Assembly: GCF_004368965.1 (NCBI RefSeq)
Contig: NZ_SORO01000001.1
Location: 806,001 to 870,000, forward strand
Source: Leptospira meyeri
GTDB lineage: Bacteria; Spirochaetota; Leptospiria; Leptospirales; Leptospiraceae
DNA length: 64,000 nucleotides
Reading direction: 5' to 3'
Shown: positions 1 to 6,859 of the stretch, piece after piece
How the letters are laid out: every line of letters begins with the position of its first letter
Numbering within the stretch: the stretch's first letter is position 1
Position numbers and translations under genes: made by a program
The notes under the pieces: model-generated
Told to the model about the DNA's origin: nothing
The model's input: only the letters and a program-made list of their open reading frames with translations
Databases searched by the model: none

Positions 1-412
1 CAGGAGAACCACCCCCATCCGGTCCCGTAGTTAAGCCTGGATTTCCAGTAGGATTTATAAAGTAGTCGGGAGTCCCATCTCCATTTGTATCTATGGCATC
101 GGGTTTTCCATCACCGTTTGTATCTAAGAGGAGAATATCAGGTGCACCATTTCCATCTGTATCAATTCCGTCGGAAATTTCGTTTCCATCTACATCCATT
201 ACGATGCCGTCCGGGACACCATTTCCATCCAGATCGACAGGTTTTCCCGGGGTAAACTCTCTTGTTGTCCCGCTCGCGTTACCAAATCCAAGAAATAGAA
301 GTATAGAAGCTAAGTTAGACTGTCCGCTCTGGGGGGCGCAGGAAGCGGCAAGAACCCAGGCAGCCAAAATCAATGTTAGATGAATCCATATACTTTTTGT
401 TAGTTTCCGCAT
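1..412 (-). CDS. Lipoprotein with Asp/Gly-rich repeats, C-terminus cut by window edge
   Basis: Reading the minus strand from the ATG at 412-410 gives an open frame running off the window edge. The N-terminus (MRKLTKSIWIHL...) is a signal peptide ending in a spirochaete-type lipobox, LAASC, so the protein is probably lipidated. From about residue 55 it carries tandem units such as DLDGNG, DVDGNE, DTDGNG, DTNGDG and DTNGDG. These resemble the calcium-binding loops of thrombospondin type 3 and EF-hand-like repeats. It then turns Gly/Pro-rich. Calcium binding is inferred from the loop pattern only. The function is unknown and the C-terminal part is not visible. Frames on the opposite strand here are Ser/Pro-rich shadows of this repeat. 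Confidence 0.7.
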   Translation of the reverse strand, partial: MRKLTKSIWIHLTLILAAWVLAASCAPQSGQSNLASILLFLGFGNASGTTREFTPGKPVDLDGNGVPDGIVMDVDGNEISDGIDTDGNGAPDILLLDTNGDGKPDAIDTNGDGTPDYFINPTGNPGLTTGPDGGGSP

Positions 413-823
413 ATCAGGTATTACCTCAATAGCAACAACCACAACTTTCCGTCAATAATTTAGATGGTTTCCTCTTTGGAATAGATATTTTTTTTAACAA
501 TTTAGAGAATCTTAAAATACTGAACTACATTCACCTAACAAATAGATTAAAAAAGCTGATTATGGCCGCCTCGCCATCCTTTGGCATATCCTGATTAAAC
601 CAGACAAGCGATCGCGCTTTACGCTTCCAATCTTTTGCTAATGCAAAAGGATTTCCTTACACGGTTGTATCCCTTTTAAACTTTTCCCAGAAATTAATCT
701 CTTAATTAATTAACGCTTAAATTAAGTTGGATTCGTTACACTCGTCCACCAAGTCAAACCTTCGGTTTGCTTGTATCCTCGCTCCTATGGTCGCTGTGGA
801 TTAATCGCTGGCAGAGAAAAACT
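413..823. other. Intergenic region with dispersed repeat and palindromes
   Basis: I see no convincing gene in these roughly 410 bases. The stretch holds one copy of a repeat module (608-656) that recurs at 3596-3643, plus short flanking words shared with that second site. It also has a 12-nt palindrome TTAATTAATTAA at 702-713 and an inverted repeat CTTAAATTAAG at 716-726. Confidence 0.6.
608..656 (+). repeat. Dispersed intergenic repeat, copy 1
   Basis: This 49-nt block runs from GCGATCGCGCTTTACGC through a hairpin TTTTGC-TAAT-GCAAAA to GGATTTCC. It matches 3596-3643 with one substitution and one inserted T. Flanking words are also shared: CCGCCTCGC (566-574 and 3555-3563), GCTCC(C)TATGG(G)TCGC (781-794 and 3764-3779) and AATCGCTGGC (803-812 and 3649-3658). 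The element is therefore longer and modular. Confidence 0.75.
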
Positions 824-1087
824 TCACTCGAATGAAATATTAATTCTTTCCTTACATTTTTTTCTCTGTGCATCCAAGGCCATACATGAAATTAAAAATA
901 AATTCTGCCTTTGTAAGGAATCGAAGCATAGGTTTGTATTTCCACAACTTTCATCTACAGCTCTCATATAGAGAATTGGATTGCGACATTGTAATGAAAT
1001 TGGATTTTCATCTAAACATTCCTCTTTCCCAGATTGGCAATGAAGGATCGTAAAGAAAATACAGACAATCAGTAGGCTATTTTTCAT
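824..1087 (-). CDS. Small Cys-containing putative lipoprotein
   Basis: This 87-residue protein has a short hydrophobic signal (MKNSLLIVCIFF) ending in the plausible lipobox TILHC. A further five cysteines lie in the mature part, probably allowing disulfides outside the inner membrane. The start is supported by AGGA eight bases before the ATG at 1087. I recognise no family. It sits in a run of small lipoprotein genes on the same strand (824-1923). Its 3' end abuts the repeat region, which may have altered the C-terminus. Confidence 0.5.
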   Translation of the reverse strand: MKNSLLIVCIFFTILHCQSGKEECLDENPISLQCRNPILYMRAVDESCGNTNLCFDSLQRQNLFLISCMALDAQRKKCKERINISFE

Positions 1088-1148
1088 CCTACAATTCCTA
1101 AAATAAACATTAACGAACTCTCAAACCATTCACCTAACAAAAACAAAT

Positions 1149-1646
1149 TTACTTCTGAGAATGTAATCCCAACTTATTTCCTTCACTATCCAAAAAGAAA
1201 GCATAATAACCCATTTCAGGACTAATCAACGTTTTATTCAGAAGGATTTTTCCACCATTTTTTTCAACCTTATCCAAAGCGGGCTGCAAATTCTCTCCAG
1301 GATTGAAATATATCAAAACACCATTTTTTGCAGGAGAGTATTCCTTTCCTTTGACGAGAACTACACTTACCGTTCCCTCCGGAGCCGGTAGAACACCCAG
1401 TTCTGTATCTCCCATAGTCATCATCTCAATCGTTACCCCAAGAATGGATTGATAAAATTGAATTGCTCGAGCCATATTTACGACGGGAATTTCTACTATA
1501 GAAATCATATTCTTTTTACCTTCAGCACTTTGTTTTGTATTTTTTTGATTCACTTCACCAGAGACATCAGAACTACTTTCGTTTTTACAATAAACAATCC
1601 CAAAACACAAAAAAACAACCAATGCCTGGTTTACCAATATCTTCAT
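1149..1646 (-). CDS. VOC (glyoxalase/bleomycin-resistance fold) lipoprotein
   Basis: The protein has a signal peptide (MKILVNQALVVFLCFG) with lipobox GIVYC. A Ser/Lys-rich spacer follows, then one vicinal-oxygen-chelate domain from about residue 45 to the end (ISIVEIPVVNMARAIQFYQS near its start, GYYAFFLDSEGNKLGLHSQ at its end). I chose the ATG at 1646 over an upstream in-frame ATG at 1697 because GAGGA precedes it at good spacing and the signal peptide begins there. VOC domains cover many metal-dependent enzymes and binding proteins, so the substrate cannot be told. An exported lipidated VOC protein is unusual, since most are cytosolic. Confidence 0.8.
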   Translation of the reverse strand: MKILVNQALVVFLCFGIVYCKNESSSDVSGEVNQKNTKQSAEGKKNMISIVEIPVVNMARAIQFYQSILGVTIEMMTMGDTELGVLPAPEGTVSVVLVKGKEYSPAKNGVLIYFNPGENLQPALDKVEKNGGKILLNKTLISPEMGYYAFFLDSEGNKLGLHSQK

Positions 1647-1701
1647 GGTTTCCTCACAAAACAGAATTTCAACATTTCGCAAAAGAAAAGATAGCATACA
1701 A

Positions 1702-1923
1702 TCACATCATTCCGCAAGACATCACAATCCCATCCCACTGTGGATCACAAAACCTTGCGTTATGATCATTGATGATCAAACAAGTTTGGTATAGTTTCCA
1801 GGATTCAGAACAGGCTTTAGAACCTGAACCGGTTTCCTCTTGCGATTTACATCCAACTGAAGCCAAAACTGCAATAAGTGACAACATCAACTTGATTGCA
1901 AAAACCTGATTAAGTTCTTTCAT
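1702..1923 (-). CDS. Small Cys-rich lipoprotein
   Basis: A 73-residue protein with a signal peptide ending in lipobox LASVGC. The mature part is short with cysteines in KACSESWKLYQTC, ARFC and SCGMM, a spacing like the small Cys-rich secreted proteins common in Leptospira. The ATG at 1923 is preferred over an in-frame TTG at 1938; neither has a strong Shine-Dalgarno sequence. The function is unknown. It lies 55 bp upstream of the VOC lipoprotein gene on the same strand and may be co-transcribed with it. Confidence 0.6.
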   Translation of the reverse strand: MKELNQVFAIKLMLSLIAVLASVGCKSQEETGSGSKACSESWKLYQTCLIINDHNARFCDPQWDGIVMSCGMM

Positions 1924-2140
1924 TTCCAATTCGTTCAATCCATCAAAATCTTAATTTTATTCTTATATAAACAAATACTGATAAAGAGTCAACCATTCCA
2001 AGAATACCCAAAACACAACCTTTCCAATACCACTTACACCATTTTCGTTAGGCGATTGTAAACAAAACTTCATTTTCAAATAAAAATTAATCGTAGACCA
2101 AAGTTAAAAAACTTAAATAAGTAGCAAAAAGAAGAATAAA

Positions 2141-2569
2141 ATGATCGTTCCAATTCGCATCACTTTAGTATGGTTAGTTTGTCTTTTTGCATGCAGACTG
2201 CCGATAGACAACCCAAACACAAGCCTTACTATCTCAAAAAAAGAAACAGAGGACAAAATTGCCGCATACACAACAATCAAAACTTTAAGTTGCCAATTTG
2301 AAGGATTCCAAGCATATTTTTTTTCAGAACTTGGAAATGACGAAGACCCAAGTCCCGACCAAAACAACAAAAGTATTTATTACGAAAAAAGAGCTGTTAG
2401 TGCTTGTTTGCGAAGTATTTTAACAATCCCCTGTCCAAAATATCCCCAAAACACAACACAGGCGGTATCAGAAATGATCGTGCATATTGCCGCCAACCGG
2501 AAGTTAAACTGTACGTTTAAAGTAGCTCTATTTTTTGAATTTGAAAAACCGTTTTATGGAAACTTTTAA
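2141..2569 (+). CDS. Hypothetical secreted or lipidated protein, first of a two-gene unit
   Basis: This 142-residue protein begins with a hydrophobic signal (IRITLVWLVCLFAC) that may be a lipobox ending at Cys18. The mature part has four cysteines besides that one (LSCQFEG, SACLRS, TIPCPK, KLNCTF) and ends with aromatic residues. I recognise no domain. Its stop codon overlaps the start of the next gene (TAATG at 2567-2571), which argues for translational coupling and a shared role. The ribosome-binding site is weak. Confidence 0.55.
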   Translation: MIVPIRITLVWLVCLFACRLPIDNPNTSLTISKKETEDKIAAYTTIKTLSCQFEGFQAYFFSELGNDEDPSPDQNNKSIYYEKRAVSACLRSILTIPCPKYPQNTTQAVSEMIVHIAANRKLNCTFKVALFFEFEKPFYGNF

Positions 2570-3504
2570 TGTTTAAATACAAAATCCAAAATATTTTTTT
2601 CTATTTATCTTGTTTTCTATGGATCGCCAACGATTCGATTTTCAAAATTTTATTTCCCGGCTGGGTGACAGGAAAAATTTCAGACTTGATCGGACTAATT
2701 TTTACGCCTATCATATTCACAGGAATTCTTTCTCTATTTACAAAAAAAATAAATTCAGCCAAACTCTTTTGGTTTTCTGTCCTTCTTACCAATCTTATTT
2801 TTATTTCGATCAATCTATCTCAAATTGCAAACAATTACTTTTATGCGTTGATTAGCTCAAATGAATCATTTAATCTAGCTGATAAGTCAGATTTGTTTTT
2901 ATTACCCATCGTATTTCTTAGTATTTATTTTTTCAATAGGACTCACATTTTTTTTCAAACCTCAATTCAAAAACGAATAACTATTTTAATTTTACCATGC
3001 CTAGCCTTACTCAATACATCCTATCCACAAGGCAGATCCAACATCAAAGATATCATTCTATTATTAGGTTCCGCTCATTCAAAAATCATTCAGCTCGAAC
3101 CAATGGATATCGATATAGCTGAAAATGAATTTACTTTTAAATTTAGATTTATCGGAAAAGATAATGAAAACACTCCCGTTTCCGTAGAAATTTCGAATGA
3201 TCTTTCTGTTTGCCCAAGTCCAGCAATACCACCAAAAGAAAATGGAAACGGAACAATCTTCTACTCAGATGACAAACAAGGTAAATTCCAAAACTATAAA
3301 ATCGATATTTCTAAAAGTCGTTTTTTTGATACCATAGAAAAATCTTCCGATTGTACCGGAACCGAATGTACAATCAACTTACAGACATTAAGTCCGGGAT
3401 TGTATTTCTGGAACGTTCGAACAAGATACTTATATCTCTCCGATTGCCAATTGTATTTAGAAAACTTTTTGGTTCACCAAGAAGTCCACTCTTTTCGTAG
3501 ATAG
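2569..3504 (+). CDS. Membrane protein with C-terminal extracytoplasmic beta-rich domain
   Basis: A 311-residue protein with about five hydrophobic segments in residues 1-155. The first loop contains PGWVTGKISDLIGL, a motif I know from scattered uncharacterised bacterial membrane proteins (GKLSDFAGL-type). Residues 160-311 are soluble, beta-strand-like and contain paired cysteines (VCPSP, DCTGTEC, SDCQLY), suggesting an exported domain, possibly immunoglobulin- or Fn3-like. It is translationally coupled to the preceding gene. The function is unknown. Confidence 0.6.
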   Translation: MFKYKIQNIFFYLSCFLWIANDSIFKILFPGWVTGKISDLIGLIFTPIIFTGILSLFTKKINSAKLFWFSVLLTNLIFISINLSQIANNYFYALISSNESFNLADKSDLFLLPIVFLSIYFFNRTHIFFQTSIQKRITILILPCLALLNTSYPQGRSNIKDIILLLGSAHSKIIQLEPMDIDIAENEFTFKFRFIGKDNENTPVSVEISNDLSVCPSPAIPPKENGNGTIFYSDDKQGKFQNYKIDISKSRFFDTIEKSSDCTGTECTINLQTLSPGLYFWNVRTRYLYLSDCQLYLENFLVHQEVHSFRR

Positions 3505-3865
3505 GGATGTAGTTTTAAAATCCAAAATATTACCAATTTGCCAACTAAACCTTACCGCCTCGCAAAAGTTTGGCGAATATAAAAAAAGAGATTAGGCGAC
3601 CGCGCTTTACGCTCCAATCTTTTGCTAATGCAAAAGGATTTCCGCTGCAATCGCTGGCGGGGAGACTATCCCTCTTTCGCATCAAACATTTCCTGTGTTT
3701 GCTTCGCTCCGAGGCACGGCTCCTTCGTCGCATGCCATCCAGGCATGCTTGTCTGGAATGATTGCTCCCTATGGGTCGCAAACCTTCCAGCTCAGGGAAC
3801 TGTTCAAGTCCCTCCGGGTTGGATGATACGTTTGAAAGTTGGAAATGAGTAAGGAATCTTTGTTT
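3505..3865. other. Repeat-rich spacer beside tRNA-Leu
   Basis: I see no credible gene here. The spacer holds the second copy of the dispersed repeat (3596-3643). It also has a perfect hairpin GCATGCC-ATCCA-GGCATGC at 3730-3748 and, at 3802-3816, a 15-nt sequence identical to the T-arm of the neighbouring tRNA-Leu but in opposite orientation. A minus-strand open frame across the region (3545-3892) runs into the tRNA and is discounted. Confidence 0.6.
3596..3643 (+). repeat. Dispersed intergenic repeat, copy 2
   Basis: This 48-nt block is near-identical to 608-656 and in the same orientation. It includes the hairpin TTTTGC-TAAT-GCAAAA. Shared flanking words (see copy 1) extend the related region to roughly 3555-3779, though AATCGCTGGC lies in a different order relative to the other modules. 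Confidence 0.75.
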
Positions 3866-3947
3866 TGCGGGCGGAGGGACTTGAACCCCCACGCCTCACG
3901 GCGCCAGAACCTAAATCTGGTGCGTCTGCCAATTTCGCCACGCCCGC
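3866..3947 (-). tRNA. tRNA-Leu(UAG)
   Basis: The minus strand reads as a class II tRNA: acceptor GCGGGCG/CGCCCGC, D-loop with GGCAGACGC, anticodon stem-loop CCAGA-TTTAGGT-TCTGG giving anticodon UAG, a short variable arm (GCCGTGAGGCG) and T-arm GGGGG-TTCAAGT-CCCTCC. The long variable arm and the UAG anticodon identify it as leucine. The discriminator is A at 3866 and CCA is not encoded. Confidence 0.95.
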
Positions 3948-4065
3948 ATTGTGGTTGTATAAGCAGGTTTTTGTACTAAGGAAATCTGTCTAGTGAGATT
4001 TTGCGATTCACTTGCCTTTGTTTCGAATTTTTATTCTCATGTCAGATACCAATAGGATAACTCCC

Positions 4066-4488
4066 ATGAACATTCTGGAATTTATGCAAAATATCTCTAC
4101 GCAAGTCTATTTACGAGGGGATGTGATCTTTCGCGAAGGAGATCCCCATGATGGTAGTATGTATTGTGTCATGAGTGGGATGTTTGCCGTCACCAAACGA
4201 CTGCCAGATGGAAGCCAAGAGATTATTAAAGGGCTTGGGCCTGGAGAATTTTTTGGAGAACTCTCCCTTCTCACAAGAAGGCCGAGGGCCATGACCATAA
4301 GTGTGGTCTCGACCAACGCAAGGGTTGGAATTTTACGCGATGACCAATTTGAAAAATTAGCTCGCATCAATACTCATTTTTTATTCCAGCTCACGAAAAG
4401 TACGGTAGAGAAACTCCATAGAGCCGAAGCAAGGCTCACGGAACTCGACAAATTATTAGAAGAAATCAAAAAGGATGACGAAAAATGA
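4066..4488 (+). CDS. Cyclic nucleotide-binding domain protein A
   Basis: This is a stand-alone cNMP-binding domain of the CRP type without a DNA-binding domain. The phosphate-binding cassette is intact (FFGELSLL...RPRAMT), so cAMP or cGMP binding is plausible. A charged helical tail (residues 100-140) may mediate dimerisation. The ATG at 4066 is preferred because AGGA lies eight bases upstream; in-frame ATGs at 4012 and 4039 lack a ribosome-binding site. The stop overlaps the next start (ATGA, 4485-4488), so the two related proteins are probably made in fixed ratio and may form a heterodimer. Its output partner is unknown. Confidence 0.85.
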   Translation: MNILEFMQNISTQVYLRGDVIFREGDPHDGSMYCVMSGMFAVTKRLPDGSQEIIKGLGPGEFFGELSLLTRRPRAMTISVVSTNARVGILRDDQFEKLARINTHFLFQLTKSTVEKLHRAEARLTELDKLLEEIKKDDEK

Positions 4489-4988
4489 ACGTGGACCACT
4501 TACGAAAGTACATCACGGAAGTACGAATCGATCACTTCTCCGAAGGAACCAAGGTTTTTTCTGAAGGGGAGGACTGTAATGGGAAGATGTTTTTTGTTTT
4601 TGCCGGCAAACTCCAAGTTTTCAAACGAAAAGCAAGTGGAGAAGACCAATATATTCGCGATATCAATCCTGGTGAGTTCTTCGGGGAAATGGCATTGGTA
4701 TTTCCATCTCCCAGGGCAGCCACTGTGATTGCTTCCGCAGAAGACACCAAGGTCGGAACTATCACAAAAGATATTTTTTTTGCCATGGGAAAAGAAAGCC
4801 CTGGATTTCTTTCTGTCATTTTGCATAGCATCATTGGTCGCCTAACATCAGTAGAAGATTTGATTTCAGAAAGACAACAAGAATTGCATATTCTGATTAA
4901 CGGAATGCCTTCCCTACAGATGGAAAAGTCTACCACAGAATCTGTCATTACCAATCAGGACAAAACACAAGATCAGGACAATCCGTAA
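4485..4988 (+). CDS. Cyclic nucleotide-binding domain protein B
   Basis: This second CRP-type cNMP-binding domain protein (167 residues) follows its paralogue with a 4-bp ATGA overlap. The cassette FFGEMALVFPSPRAATV is fully canonical, including the PRAA arginine that contacts cyclic phosphate. There is no helix-turn-helix: after the domain come a helix and a Ser/Thr/Gln/Asp-rich tail. It is probably a regulatory subunit or sensor acting through protein contacts. A probable terminator follows at 4988-5033. Confidence 0.85.
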   Translation: MNVDHLRKYITEVRIDHFSEGTKVFSEGEDCNGKMFFVFAGKLQVFKRKASGEDQYIRDINPGEFFGEMALVFPSPRAATVIASAEDTKVGTITKDIFFAMGKESPGFLSVILHSIIGRLTSVEDLISERQQELHILINGMPSLQMEKSTTESVITNQDKTQDQDNP

Positions 4989-5033
4989 GAAAAAGAACTA
5001 GGGGAGACACGAAGCCTCCCATTCTTTCTTTTT
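4988..5033 (+). terminator. Probable intrinsic terminator after the cNMP-binding pair
   Basis: An interrupted stem pairs GGGAG with CTCCC and AAAGAA with TTCTTT around the loop ACACGAAGC. It is followed by a T-rich tail (CTTTCTTTTT). The stem is imperfect, so confidence is moderate. Confidence 0.45.
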
Positions 5034-5042
5034 AAAAATAAG

Positions 5043-5071
5043 TTGACTAAATCCCTAAAATCGAATTTGAT
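5043..5071 (+). promoter_or_regulatory. Candidate sigma-70 promoter for the PilZ gene
   Basis: TTGACT at 5043-5048 (five of six consensus bases) is followed after 17 bp by TTTGAT at 5066-5071 (four of six). The expected transcription start falls on or next to the GTG at 5078. That gene has no Shine-Dalgarno sequence, so its mRNA could be leaderless. Confidence 0.4.
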
Positions 5072-5077
5072 TTTCGG

Positions 5078-6172
5078 GTGACTTTGCGGTTCTTCAACTA
5101 CCCCATCCCAGTTCTTTTGGTGACTCTCGGCTTTTTTGCAGTCCCATTCCTAAATTTCTTCGCCATTGCAACCTTATACGATTTGGATCTAGAACATTTC
5201 AGTATGATCCTTTCGAGAATCCAACCTTGGCAGTATGTGTTGTCCGCCTTCAGTGCCATCATTGCTTATGGACTCATTGCAAAAAAGAAATTTGGTTACT
5301 ATTTATTCCTATGTTTTAGTTTCCTCATCTTAACTTATAATGTTTGGATGGTTCTTTCTGTCACACTTGGCAAAAAGATTTTCTTAGCAGGAATACGTAT
5401 CCACACATCTGATGTAATTTGGAACATGGTGATCACAACGGTTTTACTCGGAATCGTATTTTATTTTTTACGCCGAGAAATCGCTGCACCCTACTTAAGT
5501 GGAAAACGCAGAGGGTGGAGAATCAAATACAGAGAAACACATCCCATTCCTTTCCATTGGACCAATTCGGATGGGGAACGAGAAGGTGACGGACAAACTA
5601 TCAATATTTCTCGGAACGGAATTCTCATTCCCATACCCCAACATCATTTTTTGAAAGTAGGAGATCCGATCAACCTGCTCTTAAAATTAGAAAAAGAAAA
5701 TAGAGAACCCGTTTCGATTTCTGTCCAAGCAAAAATTGTTCGCATTGACCAAGAGAGTGATGGTTCTGAGATTGCGGGTGTTCAGCTTTACTTTCCAATC
5801 AACCAAAAAGAAGAAAAACAAATTTACGAAGCCTTTCTTGCCAGGGTTTTTGCTCCGAGATATCCTGTATCCAATCCTGTTAATTTTTCAAGCAAAGACA
5901 ATCGTATCTGCCAAGGTACCCTTTTGAATGTTTCTTTGGAAGGGCTGTATATAGGCACCAGTTCGGTTTTAGAACAAGATCAAATTTGTAACGTCAAAAT
6001 CCAAACAAGATCAGGGGAAATTTCTGTGGGTGGTGTGGTTCGTTGGTCCAACCCACAAGGCAAATATGGAAAACCAAGTGGATTTGGTATTCAAATAGAT
6101 ACGATCGAAAATAAAAACCTATTTCGCATTTGGATTTGGAAACAACGTTTTAAATTATTCCACAGTCGGTAA
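5078..6172 (+). CDS. Membrane protein with two PilZ domains
   Basis: A 364-residue protein with four hydrophobic segments in residues 5-135, then two PilZ-like modules. The first begins KRRGWRIKYRE with NISRNGILI. The second begins APRYPVSNPV with NVSLEGLYIG. PilZ domains bind cyclic di-GMP through an RxxxR motif plus [D/N]xSxxG. The first module has RxxxR-like residues (RGWRIKYR) and the N-S-G motif; the second lacks a clear RxxxR and may be structural. It probably links c-di-GMP to an envelope or motility process. The start is a GTG without a ribosome-binding site, and the 3' end overlaps convergent ispD by 18 bp. Confidence 0.8.
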   Translation: MTLRFFNYPIPVLLVTLGFFAVPFLNFFAIATLYDLDLEHFSMILSRIQPWQYVLSAFSAIIAYGLIAKKKFGYYLFLCFSFLILTYNVWMVLSVTLGKKIFLAGIRIHTSDVIWNMVITTVLLGIVFYFLRREIAAPYLSGKRRGWRIKYRETHPIPFHWTNSDGEREGDGQTINISRNGILIPIPQHHFLKVGDPINLLLKLEKENREPVSISVQAKIVRIDQESDGSEIAGVQLYFPINQKEEKQIYEAFLARVFAPRYPVSNPVNFSSKDNRICQGTLLNVSLEGLYIGTSSVLEQDQICNVKIQTRSGEISVGGVVRWSNPQGKYGKPSGFGIQIDTIENKNLFRIWIWKQRFKLFHSR

Positions 6173-6859
6173 ATCTTCCCAAAACAAAGAATCGGCAAGT
6201 TCTGTATCTCCAGGACTTGTCACTTTGATATTATGAAAGTCAGTTTCTACTATCCCTACCCTACGGTTCCCCATCCAGGTGCAAAGATCTGTAGGATGAT
6301 TTTTGATATCGGAATCTAATCCTTCCGCCAATAGCTCTTGGATCATAAACCCTGCAACGGACTGGGGAGTTTTTACGGAATACACTTCTTCCCTTTTGAG
6401 AGGTTCATCCGTATAGTTCCGATGAATTCGAACACGAACCAAACTTTCCGTTGACTTGGCGACTATGCTCGCTCCACCAAAAATCTTTGTTTGTTCCACC
6501 AATTGATACAATTCATTTTGTTTGAAGTTGGGTCTTGCCACATCATGGATGAAAAAAATATCTTTTGTATCATAGGAAATAGATTGGATTCCACATAACG
6601 TAGACAGATGGCGACTTGCCCCACCTGGGACAATCCGGTCATTCCTTTCCAATAAATCATCCAACTCTTTTTCCGTTTCCAAAATCCAATCGGGATGAGA
6701 AACAACAGTGATGGCTTTAATAAGTCCAAACTTTCTGAATCGTTTGACCGAATGTCGAAGTAGTGACTCACCCCTGATTTTTAGAAACTGTTTGGGAACT
6801 TCCGTTCCCATCCTTGTCCCTGTCCCACCCGCAAGTAGGACAACATACAAATTGTTCAT
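6155..6859 (-). CDS. ispD: 2-C-methyl-D-erythritol 4-phosphate cytidylyltransferase
   Basis: IspD transfers CMP from CTP to MEP, the third step of the non-mevalonate isoprenoid pathway, in the cytosol. The 234-residue length is normal. The nucleotide-binding signature LLAGGTGTRMG (residues 8-18) and PKQF (23-26) are present, followed by GGASRHLS and HDVARP typical of the family. Its start overlaps the stop of lysA by 4 bp, so the two are probably co-transcribed. A related alternative would be another sugar-phosphate cytidylyltransferase (TarI-like), but the signature set fits IspD well. Confidence 0.85.
   Translation of the reverse strand: MNNLYVVLLAGGTGTRMGTEVPKQFLKIRGESLLRHSVKRFRKFGLIKAITVVSHPDWILETEKELDDLLERNDRIVPGGASRHLSTLCGIQSISYDTKDIFFIHDVARPNFKQNELYQLVEQTKIFGGASIVAKSTESLVRVRIHRNYTDEPLKREEVYSVKTPQSVAGFMIQELLAEGLDSDIKNHPTDLCTWMGNRRVGIVETDFHNIKVTSPGDTELADSLFWEDLPTVE

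Noticed and set aside
93..383. Plus-strand Ser/Pro-rich open frame
   Set aside because: It is antisense to the repeat lipoprotein on the minus strand, whose signal peptide, lipobox and Asp/Gly loops are convincing; the shadow has a biased composition.
2113..2370. Minus-strand frame opposite the 2141-2569 gene
   Set aside because: The plus-strand gene has a signal peptide and is coupled to the next gene; the antisense frame has no ribosome-binding site or recognisable feature.
3545..3892. Minus-strand 115-residue open frame overlapping tRNA-Leu
   Set aside because: It is made of the dispersed repeat and runs through the tRNA 3' half. Peptides of this kind arise from translating the repeat and show no domain.
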